A DNA stretch of 64,000 nt from Lodderomyces elongisporus (lineage: Eukaryota; Ascomycota; Pichiomycetes; Serinales; Debaryomycetaceae). The DNA lies in NCBI RefSeq assembly GCF_030384665.1, contig NC_083674.1, forward strand, positions 1,984,001-2,048,000. Reading direction: 5' to 3'. The position numbers and the translations under genes are program-made. Below the pieces are notes generated by a model. It had not been told where the DNA came from, made no database searches, and worked only from the letters and a program-made list of their open reading frames with translations. Shown in pieces: positions 51,801 to 59,992 of the stretch (position 1 is the stretch's first letter; the number at the start of each line of letters is the position of its first letter).

Positions 51801-52036
51801 ACAAATTGCTCGCTTTAACAGTAAACAATCAGCCATTGAAGGTTGAGTTTAAGAGTGAAGGAACGCTAGTTGTGAATGGCCAAATAGCTATAAGAAAGAT
51901 TTCTTATTCAGGAGTAGGTATGGGTGATGCAGGAGATGGAGATGAAAGCGGTGGAGACATTGTTATTGATGGGAATATCGGCCCCTTGTATTATCGGATC
52001 AAAGAGGTAATTAGAGAAATGTTGGCCTATGTATAG
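48845..52036 (+). CDS. CFT2: CFT2 (CPSF100), cleavage and polyadenylation factor subunit
   Basis: 1063 residues. The N-terminal metallo-beta-lactamase fold begins MFTFSLLSPGEN and FKASLLTFDNEHRILADPSW. The place of the catalytic HxHxDH motif is SHSTTEFISGY, lacking the metal ligands, as in inactive Cft2/CPSF100 and unlike its nuclease partner Brr5/Ysh1. The beta-CASP domain has YNSGHSLGGTFWLI and RVIYAPSWNHSRDSLLN. Then comes a long disordered region with Asp10-Asn12 (coded near 50256-50310) and other Asn runs. The C-terminal domain (KTQIQIRCGLAFVDLSGSVD) belongs to the CPF assembly part. It acts in the nucleus in 3'-end processing of pre-mRNA. Gly/Ala repeats lie near residue 815-825. An in-frame CTG at 48960-48962 would be Ser. 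Confidence 0.93.
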   Translation: MFTFSLLSPGENDRSFKASLLTFDNEHRILADPSWSGSDALVVKFMEQYLPSIDAIIISHSTTEFISGYILLCIYFPKIMLTIPVYSTLPVNQLGRISTVEYYRSQGVLGPVLSSLIELDEIDNWFDKFKTVKYLQNITLCDGKLTMTPYNSGHSLGGTFWLIVKRIDRVIYAPSWNHSRDSLLNNAGFINTQTGMPHVGLLRPTAFVTGADLGSNLSHKKRCEKFLQLVDATLNNGGAAIIPTSISGRFLELFHLVDQHLKGAPIPVYFFSYSGTKILSYASGLMDWMSSSFNKAWNIENLRDDQLPFNPSKVDLLLDPSELMQMRGPKIIFCSGIDLTNGDLSSKVFLYLCNDEKTTVILTEKPSLLLALQKDSGNSMASISKELYNNWVKLAKSRTGKATDGVAVPLETVLKLDQWMVEEEVTGEDLINFRNEITAKRKEKLIAKVRDQKIQNLLNTDNIEGEDSSDDDDDDDDDNNNNNNNNNNNSYEGVTGLKRDERKAGEIFDQQVKKGQKSVISNNDKAYNINNNNINNNNNLKNPRNNHDLTNTSSVAVTAPTVEEVDELIQHEAFIMDYIKQSMAKHLPIDIKVTHKLKPRQAMFPYFQSSIAARTNFDDYGQIIDHKDFVKKDEISHSKIIMEGKRKFDERKQRGGRNQKYNTRVDNDEKRDKKNAKSNKLTPQEQVNQQLLHKYLDTLSKPLKRVLLEMQPSAKTQIQIRCGLAFVDLSGSVDMRSLGIIVQALKPYNLILLPDLRTSDENGESGLSQVEHFFQQQQTEQAMEHSKRQLFNSSRYLSLASIRDGLATAYSRGAGGAGGVGGAGNSNKMNVLVPLPDKPIKIGNDSESDSIGLSNFEVNLDDELVSTLKWKKVGDNYKVAKIYGELEINNQSPFMESQNSATGLTVTESTDDMADVPPTKKQKKLFADYVNSSTQFSLKPVDPNSTLRNSQNSIINRIQDPKLRAMISNASPKLAIGNVRLPDLKNKLLALTVNNQPLKVEFKSEGTLVVNGQIAIRKISYSGVGMGDAGDGDESGGDIVIDGNIGPLYYRIKEVIREMLAYV

Positions 52037-52272
52037 AGTTGCATTTAAAATTTTATATATAGTAAAGATTTCGAGTCGTCTTGTAATTTTAATATTTAAA
52101 GTAACTTTCTTTTTTCGTTTTTTTTTTTGAAGGGAGGCGGAAGGAGCGAGTAGGGGTTGGGGAAAATGACAATATGTAACACAATTCAAACTACATGTCA
52201 AGTTGACTAATTTTGCTTTCTAGATTGGTTTGAGAATGGAAAACATACATTTGTTGTCTCCTAATCAACTTG

Positions 52273-53922
52273 TTACTTTTTATGTTGTTGTGGTGGCTGT
52301 GGTGGTGGTGGTTGTGGTGGCTTTGTAGATGGTGGTGGTGGGGCTACTTTGGGCGGGGCAGGTGGTGGTTTCGGTTTGTTGCTCGATTGCAGTTCGACAG
52401 AAGTGGGAGGAGGAGGAGGAAGAGGAGGACGTGAAGGTGGTAGGTGCGATAGTTTTGGTACCAGTGGTACCGATGGTGGAGGAGCCGGTGGCCTTAGTCC
52501 AGTACCGGGTACGGCCAGTGTTGGTGGTGGTGGAGATGAATGTGGATGAGAATGAGGATATGATCGCAGAGCTACCGAAGGAACTGTCTTTTGCAATGAT
52601 GGTGGTGCTGGTTTTGACGGTGGCACTGGTGGTGGCGGAGTTGCATGTGATGCATGTGATGACATTTGTCTTGAATCATGACTCTGACCTTGTACCATTG
52701 GTAGTGGCGGTAAGTGGTGACTCGATGATGCAGAATTTTGAGCTTGGACATGTGTTTGTGTTTGTGTTTGTGGTTGTGGTTGTGTTTTCCATGGTGGTGG
52801 TGGCTGGTCTGTTCTTTGTCTTTTCCATGCTGGTTCCGATGTAGGTGCACCAAATCTTGATTCTGGTGTGTAGCTATCAATCCCTCTCGGAGCCATGGAG
52901 TTTTGGTAGTTTTGTGTGTGAGCTTGTCCTTGCATTGGAGATTGATTACAATCTCTTGCATAATGACCGATTTTTCCACACCTTTTACACACGACTCTGG
53001 TGATATCAAATGCTCGTTGTTGCCTCCTTTGGTATGCTTCGGGATCAAATGGCTTTGTTTCCCTTAAAGTACCATTCAATACAGCCAATTCCTTTAATTG
53101 TTCTCTTTTCAATTCATTTTGACCCTCGGGGGATGTTATCAACTTTTCAATAACTTCATTTGCCAATTGTACTGCTTTGGCTATTTTATGTTGCGCATCA
53201 GCTGTAATCAACACATGTAAATCGTCTTCTACCGAGTCTGCTCCACTAGAGGATTTGTCTTCAATTGTAGCCTGTGTAGATTTACCTTCCTTTACTGAAC
53301 CTTTACCACGAATTTGTAGACGAGCTCCGGATTCCTCTTGTAATCTGTTTAAAGTTCTTCCTCTTGGACCAATTAAGAAACCCACAAAGTTGATCTCAGG
53401 GTAGTCTTTAACTGGGATGTATAGTTTCTCATATGTCTTTGTAGGTTTCCTATAGTCGGATGGTGCAGTAAAACTCTTGATATTACCTGCTGCAGCCTCC
53501 ACTAACTCGTGTCTCTCCTTCTCCATCGCATCGCGAATACGTTGTTCGCGTGTGTTGACTCTATTACCCTGGTTGTCATATTTCGGTGGTGGAGATGGTT
53601 CTCTAGCGTAGGCCAACGTATTGGTATCCGCCACATGCGTTGATGGTAATAAATCGACAATCGGCTTTCTTTGTTGACGTGACACACGCAAATAATGCGA
53701 TATCTCTTCTATTCGAAAAAGCTGCTGGTACGCATCAAGTTGCTCCAGTGTGAGATGACCGGTAATGATTGTATCTAATGTGAATTGGCCAAAAGTTTTG
53801 TACCGAGTCGCTTTTCCTGACCATTTCGTTTGCATGGTTGAGGGTGATGATGATGGTGTCGTTGCTGTTCCTCTAGCAGACAGGGTTATACCCTCCCTCG
53901 ATATCGTTCTTCCTCTATCCAT
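52273..53922 (-). CDS. MSL5: MSL5 (BBP/SF1), branch-point binding protein
   Basis: 549 residues. N-terminal helices (FGQFTLDTIITGHLTLEQLDAYQQLFRIEEISHYL) resemble the Mud2-binding part and the SF1 helix hairpin. The KH domain has GFLIGPRGRTLNRLQEESGA followed by a KEGK-type loop; QUA2 follows (KELAVLNGTLRE). Only one CCHC zinc knuckle is seen, CKRCGKIGHYARDC (about residue 305-318). Yeast BBP normally has two. The C-terminus is very rich in Pro, Gln and His. The protein recognises the intron branch site and helps commit pre-mRNA to splicing. It is convergent with CFT2, 236 bp apart, and faces MTQ2 (same strand) across 470 bp. Confidence 0.92.
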   Translation of the reverse strand: MDRGRTISREGITLSARGTATTPSSSPSTMQTKWSGKATRYKTFGQFTLDTIITGHLTLEQLDAYQQLFRIEEISHYLRVSRQQRKPIVDLLPSTHVADTNTLAYAREPSPPPKYDNQGNRVNTREQRIRDAMEKERHELVEAAAGNIKSFTAPSDYRKPTKTYEKLYIPVKDYPEINFVGFLIGPRGRTLNRLQEESGARLQIRGKGSVKEGKSTQATIEDKSSSGADSVEDDLHVLITADAQHKIAKAVQLANEVIEKLITSPEGQNELKREQLKELAVLNGTLRETKPFDPEAYQRRQQRAFDITRVVCKRCGKIGHYARDCNQSPMQGQAHTQNYQNSMAPRGIDSYTPESRFGAPTSEPAWKRQRTDQPPPPWKTQPQPQTQTQTHVQAQNSASSSHHLPPLPMVQGQSHDSRQMSSHASHATPPPPVPPSKPAPPSLQKTVPSVALRSYPHSHPHSSPPPPTLAVPGTGLRPPAPPPSVPLVPKLSHLPPSRPPLPPPPPTSVELQSSNKPKPPPAPPKVAPPPPSTKPPQPPPPQPPQQHKK

Positions 53923-54392
53923 AAGGTTACTTCAAATTTTGGTATACTTGACAACTGTATCTTTCGATTCGATTTGGACTCTCTTATTTGGTTCTTTATT
54001 AATATTATTACTAGTTGTTTTTTTTTTTTTTTTGCTATAAAAATGAAGGAGAACAATAAAATACAAGTGGCTTCTCAAAAGTTTGATTATAGATTCTACA
54101 AATATTTTTTTCAATTTTAGGTGGGGAAAATGTGAGATGCAAGAAAGAAACAAAAGTGGAAAAGTAAAAGTTAAATAAAGAAAAAAAAAAATAACGATGC
54201 CAGTAACAACAACAGCGATTTATCACAGAAGAGAATGATATATACATCCACGAGTTACTCTTTATCTTGCTAAAATGAAATCGCTAGTGACAAACGAGTG
54301 TATTGTCATCAACTAAATCTTTGTCTTCAGTGTCAAAGTGTTTTTTATTTATGTTCTTATTTTTATTTTTATAATGAGTAAATACATGCTTG
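53923..54392. promoter_or_regulatory. MSL5 promoter / MTQ2 3' flank
   Basis: 470 bp, AT-rich; a T16-18 run at about 54018-54035 and an A-run near 54180. No gene seen. Confidence 0.5.
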
Positions 54393-55055
54393 CTAAGCTT
54401 TAGTGAAGCGCAAGATACTTAGCACTTCCCAGCCTGCTTTTTTATTAATAATAACGTCTACAGACCATCCTCTATTCCTCATAATCTCTGCAACTTCGTC
54501 GGGTCTGTTTCTGGCACAAAATAAAATGTATGCAATTCCATCAGACGCTAGGATTTCTTGTAACAGATTCAAGACTTTCCATGTAGTTACCATTCCATCT
54601 TTTCCGCCTAGCAACGCTAAGTCCAACCACAGTTCACCTTCCTCGTCGTTTGCTGGTGGTATTGGCATTTCCTCGGCTGGTACATAAGGAGGATTAAACA
54701 CTAACACGTCCACAATGTTTGTGCGTAAGGAAGATGCAAGATCCATTCTTAGAATATCTACAAAATTCGCTCGTTCAGAACAATTCTGCCTTATTGTATT
54801 GCGTGCAGTTATACATGCACTGGGATTGATATCCGATGCCAAGTATAACGCTTGCGGAAGGATATGCTGAAGCATGAATGTAGTCACGATGCCCGATCCT
54901 GTACCAATCTCGAGCACCAATGGAACACGATTACCATATTTCGACAGAAGGTACGTCTGCTGATCCTCAAAGCAATCTAAAAGATAGAATGAGTCTTCTG
55001 ATGGCTCATAAACTTTGTCATAATCGATACCATCGAAGATTGGTGTAGAGAGCAT
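54393..55055 (-). CDS. MTQ2: MTQ2, HemK-type eRF1 glutamine methyltransferase
   Basis: 220 residues from ATG 55055. An ATG 42 bp upstream adds an AT-rich stretch and is rejected, since homologues start at the FDGIDYDKVYEPSEDSFYLL block. The SAM fold has LEIGTGSGIVTTFML and the catalytic NPPYVP, the hallmark of Gln-methylating HemK enzymes. VYEPSEDSF is the Mtq2/N6AMT1 signature. With Trm112 it methylates the GGQ Gln of eRF1 (Sup45). Length (221 in S. cerevisiae) agrees. The gene is divergent from RUB1 across 377 bp. Confidence 0.94.
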   Translation of the reverse strand: MLSTPIFDGIDYDKVYEPSEDSFYLLDCFEDQQTYLLSKYGNRVPLVLEIGTGSGIVTTFMLQHILPQALYLASDINPSACITARNTIRQNCSERANFVDILRMDLASSLRTNIVDVLVFNPPYVPAEEMPIPPANDEEGELWLDLALLGGKDGMVTTWKVLNLLQEILASDGIAYILFCARNRPDEVAEIMRNRGWSVDVIINKKAGWEVLSILRFTKA

Positions 55056-55432
55056 CGTAATATATATAAGGAACTTGAAATAATTATCCTGAACCAAATA
55101 AATAAAGATAGAAATAAGAACCAGAAACTTACTCTCTCTCTTCTCTCTTTTCTCTCTTCTCTCTCTCTCTCTCTCTCTTTCTAGAAAGAAATTTGCGCTT
55201 TGTTGTTGTTCTTTTTTTCTTTCTTTAGAGAGAGAGAGAGAGAGAAAATTACGCGGTGTGTAGTTTGCGAAGTGGACCGGGAAGGAAGGGAGGTGGGGAC
55301 AGGAGCATACAGAAGTAGAAGATCAAAGTTTCTTTTGCTTTCATTTACTCTTTTTTTTTTATCCATCGATATTATTACCGACATTAGCACAGCAACAATA
55401 ACTTGCACGATTTAAAACCACATGGACACATA
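55056..55432. promoter_or_regulatory. Divergent promoter MTQ2 / RUB1
   Basis: 377 bp. CT/TCTC-rich at 55131-55181, then a GA run at 55228-55244. These two purine/pyrimidine blocks are inverted relative to each other and could fold together. Confidence 0.55.
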
Positions 55433-55666
55433 ATGCAGGTAAAGGTGAAAACATTGACTGGAAGAGATATCTTGGTAGATATCGAGCCACAAGATAAAAT
55501 CATCAGAATCAAAGAGATGATGGAGGAAAAAGAAGGTATATCGCCAGCTCAACAGCGTTTGATTTTCAACGGCTCACAATTGGATGATGAGAAAACTGTT
55601 CAGGAATCTGGTATTCAGGCGGGTGCATCTTTACATTTAGTGTTGACTTTAAGAGGAGGTAATTAG
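55433..55666 (+). CDS. RUB1: RUB1 (NEDD8-like ubiquitin-fold modifier)
   Basis: 77 residues from ATG 55433; the frame has an ATG 30 bp upstream that is not needed. The ubiquitin fold runs [20 protein letters not shown] to [11 protein letters not shown]. After the C-terminal GG a single Asn is left to be trimmed by a hydrolase such as Yuh1. RDILVDI and [13 protein letters not shown] are closer to Rub1/NEDD8 than to ubiquitin. It modifies cullins to activate SCF ligases. No intron interrupts it, whereas S. cerevisiae RUB1 has one. Divergent from MTQ2, convergent with CLF1 (114 bp gap). Confidence 0.95.
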   Translation: MQVKVKTLTGRDILVDIEPQDKIIRIKEMMEEKEGISPAQQRLIFNGSQLDDEKTVQESGIQAGASLHLVLTLRGGN

Positions 55667-55780
55667 CAAACGAATTCGTGAGAATGAGCATCAAATTAAA
55701 CATACATTAGTGTCTATTTTATAAATTCAGTAGCACATTACAATAAGATAAATCTTTACATTTTAACTAAAAGAGGGGTT

Positions 55781-58036
55781 TTATGATGATTGCGCTGCCC
55801 ATTTCTTTGCATTCTCCAAAAACTTATTGATCGATGCTGGAGGTGCCGAGGAAGAAGATATTGATGTTGATGTTGTTGCTGATGTTGTTGCTGATGTTGC
55901 TGTTGGGGCTGCTGATGGTGACGAAGGTGCAAGCCCTGTTTTGTTTGTATTATCAGGAAAAACATATTCATAGTATTCTTCTTCAATACCATTTACATTT
56001 TTCCTCTTTTTGATTCTTTTGGGCAATTTTTGAACAACTTCCGCTATGCTCTCTTCATCTCCGTTCACTTCTTCGTATTCTCGCCATGACTCTAGAATGG
56101 CCCTTCTACTTTCCATGCTGCTGCCAGTAGTATCATGATTACTGTTGCTATTGTTGTTGTTGTCGAAGCTAAAGTTTTTGAAAAAAGTTTCTGCTTCACG
56201 ATACACTTCCCTGGTATTTTCAATTTGTGCAGGTCCAATGCTCAACTCAAGTTCATCTTCACCTTGCAACAACTCTTCTAGTTGAGTAGCTGTAGGTATA
56301 GTAGATTCCAACAACGCTAATTTGACCCAATTGGTTACTGTCGGATTCTCAGTAACCATGGACCTATGAATATCCCGCACTTTGTCAAATTTCAAATTAT
56401 CTGTATAATATGTAACAGCAAGCTGAGTTATCTCGCTCCTGTTCAAAGATTCTAGGGTACTTTCGTCTTTGCATAGATTCATAGCAGTATCAAGCAATGC
56501 TTCGCATCGAGCATCTTCCTCGAGCGAAAGTTCAAAATGCAAGTACTCTTTAAAAACTGATGTGCAATCAGCACCAAACAAAAGAGCTAACTCAACCCAT
56601 TTCTGGTATATAGAGCGGACTCTATCCCATTCGCAAAGGGTTTTTTCCAATTCTATATAATACCTCAACACATTTGTTTTAGGCCCACATTTATTCATGT
56701 GGCCCAAGGCTCTTCCTAGCACCTTCCGTGCTTTAACAAGTCCGTTTTCAGGATCACTTCTTAATTCGAATTTGGCAAATGCAATCCAAAGCTTTCCTGA
56801 TGTAAATGTGTTCTTACTAGCGCTAGCAAGAAGCTTAACAGAGTCATTCCAAATACGACGTGCTTCGTCTATATCTCTGTTATCGAATTCCTCCCACAAA
56901 GCATACCTCATCCATATCATAATATATTTTCTCCATTTATCACTTTTGTATTCGTCATGTGGCTGATGTAGAGTTGCAATTTTCTGAAAAAGGTCTCGAA
57001 CCTCTTCCGTTTTGTTTTCTTGAACAAGTATTGAAATGTATGACCACCATGAGTCGTAGTTTGTAGGATCATTGGTGACATCCGCCAAATACTTTACCTT
57101 TCTTTTCTCTAAAACACTTGCTTCGATTGATGTTTTATCTCCCGCGATGTTTTCATACTCATTAATGGCTATTAAAAGCTCATTTTGAATTTGGGTAGAA
57201 TTTCTTAACCGGGCATCTTGCAATAAAAACTGGCGTATGCTTTTGGTTCGCTCCAATTCTTGGCATTTCAATTCCCATTTTAACCATAAAGCAGCCAACT
57301 TGGCAAATGCAATATTGTCAACCAGTTGTTTCGCAGACGGATGCATCAAACAATCCAGAATTGCTGCTTCAAAGACCGCTCGAATAATAGCAATATCATT
57401 AGCATTATTCTCCAACTCGTAATCGATCCATTTTTGCCATGTGGTAACATGGGGAAATGCGTGAACATATCGTTTAAATAGCAGCCTTGCATTTTCTACT
57501 TCCTCATAACGTGTTTCAAACCGAATATAGGCATCCCATGCATGCTCATCGGGACGCCAACGGAGCCATCTTTCAAATACACTACGCACACCCAGATAAT
57601 TCTTTAACATCTCCTCTGTTTGAGCATACAAGTACCAAAGCTTACTAACATTAGGTAAAGTGGTAGTCGCTCGTTCTAGCAAGTTCCTAGCATGGTTTGC
57701 ATTCTTGCCAATCAACTCCCATTGGATGTACTGAGTCCAAAAGGGAATGTATTCGACATTGACATCCAAAGCACGTTCCATAATAGAACGTGCACGAGCA
57801 AAATCATGATTGTGTTCTAGTTCCCATCGTGCATATCGTATCCACTGGCCAAAATTGAGTCTGTTTTTATTTAGTTGTTGTTCGTATTCCTTTCGCTTTG
57901 TCTGTTGATAAGCATGAAGTTCTTCGAGATCCTGGATCGTTTGCTTCGGTCGCACAAAGGATGAACTGTTGGATCTATTAAATGCATCATCGATTATTTG
58001 CTTGCTTGTTATCTGAGCATCTGGTTGTTCGCTCAT
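55781..58036 (-). CDS. CLF1: CLF1 (SYF3/Crooked-neck), NineTeen-complex splicing factor
   Basis: 751 residues from ATG 58036. Upstream ATGs in frame give AT-rich leader and are rejected; MSEQPDAQITSKQII is the family-like start. The whole protein is HAT repeats (W..Y/.W..E...), for example FGQWIRYARWELEHNHDFARARSIMERALDV, PFWTQYIQWELIGKNANHARNLLERA and FEYIFE-type blocks up to residue ~650. The tail is Ser/Ala/Thr-rich with repeats of ATSATTSAT (coded near 55860-55905). It is a scaffold in the Prp19/NTC part of the spliceosome. MSL5, also a splicing factor, lies two genes away. Confidence 0.94.
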   Translation of the reverse strand: MSEQPDAQITSKQIIDDAFNRSNSSSFVRPKQTIQDLEELHAYQQTKRKEYEQQLNKNRLNFGQWIRYARWELEHNHDFARARSIMERALDVNVEYIPFWTQYIQWELIGKNANHARNLLERATTTLPNVSKLWYLYAQTEEMLKNYLGVRSVFERWLRWRPDEHAWDAYIRFETRYEEVENARLLFKRYVHAFPHVTTWQKWIDYELENNANDIAIIRAVFEAAILDCLMHPSAKQLVDNIAFAKLAALWLKWELKCQELERTKSIRQFLLQDARLRNSTQIQNELLIAINEYENIAGDKTSIEASVLEKRKVKYLADVTNDPTNYDSWWSYISILVQENKTEEVRDLFQKIATLHQPHDEYKSDKWRKYIMIWMRYALWEEFDNRDIDEARRIWNDSVKLLASASKNTFTSGKLWIAFAKFELRSDPENGLVKARKVLGRALGHMNKCGPKTNVLRYYIELEKTLCEWDRVRSIYQKWVELALLFGADCTSVFKEYLHFELSLEEDARCEALLDTAMNLCKDESTLESLNRSEITQLAVTYYTDNLKFDKVRDIHRSMVTENPTVTNWVKLALLESTIPTATQLEELLQGEDELELSIGPAQIENTREVYREAETFFKNFSFDNNNNSNSNHDTTGSSMESRRAILESWREYEEVNGDEESIAEVVQKLPKRIKKRKNVNGIEEEYYEYVFPDNTNKTGLAPSSPSAAPTATSATTSATTSTSISSSSAPPASINKFLENAKKWAAQSS

Positions 58037-58785
58037 ATTAAATTTATCTGTTAAAGGCTTATTTAAAGATATTGCAACCATCTCAAACCTAACTTCAAAA
58101 CACTGTGTTATTTCCAATTTTCTACGCACATTTCGTACAATTTTTGTAGTCTTATCAAGTATACAAAAAGCGCGATAGTTTTTTCTTTTCTGTTTTTTTT
58201 TTTCCTTTGTTAAACTTCAATTTTGTTAGAGAAGGATGATTGACAAAAGAAGTCGACACCAACCCAGAAAGATAGAATTTAAATTTGAATTAGAATTAGA
58301 ATTGGAAATAGAGGTAGAAAGGAAAGACAATAAATAAGTTTTGTAAGCCAGTTTATTGGTAGAAAAAAAAAAGGAAAAGGAGTAGACTGTAAAAGAGGTA
58401 AGTGTGGGGAGAACAAGAAGGAAGATCTAATTGTTTTTTTTTTTGTCTTTCTTTTCCAAAATTCATGAGGATGGAAAATTAGAGATAACTTTTCAAAACA
58501 AAAGATAGTAGGTACCAAGTCTACCAAACTAGAATAGATGTTGTTGTTTTTTTTTTCTATTTTGTTTATTTTCCGGTTAAGAAGGAAATATTATTATGTA
58601 TTGCATAACCCCAAAAAAAAAAAAACCAAAGAAAAAACCGCTAGTCTATATACTAAACCGATTTCTTTAATAATTGTTTGATTTACTCAGCTAGAATCTC
58701 TATTTGGCTTTTAATCAGATACCAAAAAACTTTTGAACCATTTGGAACTCTTTATATTCGATTTCAATTCTGGGGATTTGACCAA
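58037..58785. promoter_or_regulatory. CLF1 promoter and NDUFS5 3' flank
   Basis: 749 bp, AT-rich. AATT-rich alternating purine block at 58267-58318, T-runs near 58190, 58434 and 58546, and A-runs near 58613. No gene seen. TACTAAA at 58653 is branch-site-like but downstream of NDUFS5. Confidence 0.55.
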
Positions 58786-59073
58786 TCAATCACTCTGTGT
58801 TACCAAGTTCAAATTCTCATAAATCTGGTTACTCTTCTTGTAAAGCTCCTTGGCGGTAACACCTTTGCCGGTCTCTTCGTTTTTGGCCAACTGTTCCATC
58901 ATCACTCTTGCCTTTGCGCGTTCTTTTAATCCGTGTAGACACTCGTTGTAATCTTCAAAAGCTGGTAAACATTCCCTCACATTCTTGGTATTTGCAGATG
59001 TATGGCAGTTTGCCAACATTTGAAACTCGTAAAAGCATTTCCTTGTACCACCGAATCTGCTATATGGTTGCAT
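58786..59073 (-). CDS. Mitochondrial complex I 15-kDa subunit (NDUFS5/NIPM type)
   Basis: 95 residues from ATG 59073. The frame is open further upstream to 59250 because the 5' tandem repeats contain no stop, but that part reads as repeat and is excluded. The sequence has two CX9C pairs, CFYEFQMLANC and CLPAFEDYNEC, i.e. a twin-CHCH fold imported by Mia40. The N-terminal PYSRFGGT and the middle CFYEF match the complex I NDUFS5/NIPM family. Complex I is absent from Saccharomyces but present in the CTG clade. It would be an accessory subunit on the intermembrane-space side. Upstream lie two tandem repeat arrays in the leader. Confidence 0.85.
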   Translation of the reverse strand: MQPYSRFGGTRKCFYEFQMLANCHTSANTKNVRECLPAFEDYNECLHGLKERAKARVMMEQLAKNEETGKGVTAKELYKKSNQIYENLNLVTQSD

Positions 59074-59088
59074 TGTATATATATATAA

Positions 59089-59163
59089 ATGTGTGTAAGC
59101 GTGTGTATATTGTGTGTGTAAGCGTGTGTGTATTGTGTGTGTAAGCGTGTGTGTATTGTGTTT
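59089..59163. repeat. 23-bp tandem repeat, 3 copies, in the NDUFS5 leader
   Basis: Unit TGTGTGTGTAAGCGTGTGTGTAT repeats about three times, ending about 15 bp before the NDUFS5 ATG. Copies differ by one or two bases; the copy nearest the ATG is degenerate. Confidence 0.8.
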
Positions 59164-59175
59164 CACCTTCAATAT

Positions 59176-59222
59176 TTGTAAACTCTTCAAACTCTTCAAA
59201 CTCTTCAAACTCCTTAAACTCT
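59176..59222. repeat. 9-bp tandem array AAACTCTTC
   Basis: Four to five units, the last degenerate, just upstream of the 23-bp array. Confidence 0.85.
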
Positions 59223-59662
59223 TTGGCTTGACATTTTGATTTTTTCTCATTGGATGTTTGTTGTGCGGCTCACGAATTCTTGAATGTTCAAAAAAAATTG
59301 AAAATTAAAAATTAAAAATTAAAAATTAAACAAGAATTTTTAAAAAAAGAAAAAAAAAAAGGAAACTAAGAAATGAAAATAGCACACACCTACTACTAGT
59401 CTTGTTACAGTTGATAATTTTATGAAAGAAGAATTCATACTAAGCTGGAAAGACGTGAACAAACCAATTGATCATAAATAATAAGGTTGTTTTTCTCTTT
59501 TGTTTGTTTGTTTGTTTGTTAACTATAAAAGGTTTTTTCCCATGAACTGAAGAAGGAGCTTTTATATCAGCTCTTGATTATCAGTTACCAATTCTGAGAT
59601 CTACAGTTGGCTATTTGTTAGATTAGGAGAGTGCTATATTATCAGAGCAGACTTTATCAACG

Positions 59663-59992
59663 ATGCAAATCAACAGCAACTGTAAAGACATGGGCAAATG
59701 CAAAGGTAAAAGTCTCATAAGGGAAAGAAGGGTACCGATTTCATTAGGAGCGTTATTGATTGTTTTGGCAATTCTTTTAATCAAAAAATACAATATTTTG
59801 TCATATAGTCAGAGTTTCACCTTTTTGGGAGCACGTAACTTTGGTTCTGAAAACAACATCAACAATAATAGAATTTTTAGCAACTTTGAGTTTGATCCAG
59901 CAGAGCGCTTCAACTATGAGAAAAATTTCAAGTATGCCGGCGCAATCGTGATAGTTTTAACTATTATGGCTAGTTTGGCCATAGCATTGTAA
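59663..59992 (+). CDS. Possible small two-pass membrane protein (unknown)
   Basis: 109 residues; not recognised. It has two hydrophobic segments (about residues 27-41, LGALLIVLAILLIKK, and 91-109, AGAIVIVLTIMASLAIAL) around a polar Asn-rich loop. A TATAAAAGG box lies 140 bp upstream. The gap is otherwise without a gene for 3 kb, and the composition is more coding-like than the neighbouring noise ORFs. No family signature or homologue could be judged, so the call rests on length, hydrophobic pattern and promoter only. A second ATG at residue 10 is an equally possible start. Confidence 0.4.
   Translation: MQINSNCKDMGKCKGKSLIRERRVPISLGALLIVLAILLIKKYNILSYSQSFTFLGARNFGSENNINNNRIFSNFEFDPAERFNYEKNFKYAGAIVIVLTIMASLAIAL

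Larger units (their letters stand above)
59074..59662. other. Divergent region NDUFS5 / small membrane ORF
   Basis: 589 bp. Holds the two repeat arrays, AAATTAAA repeats at 59295-59330, a TTTG run at 59501-59519, and a TATAAAAGG box near 59523 that may serve the ORF at 59663. Confidence 0.55.
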
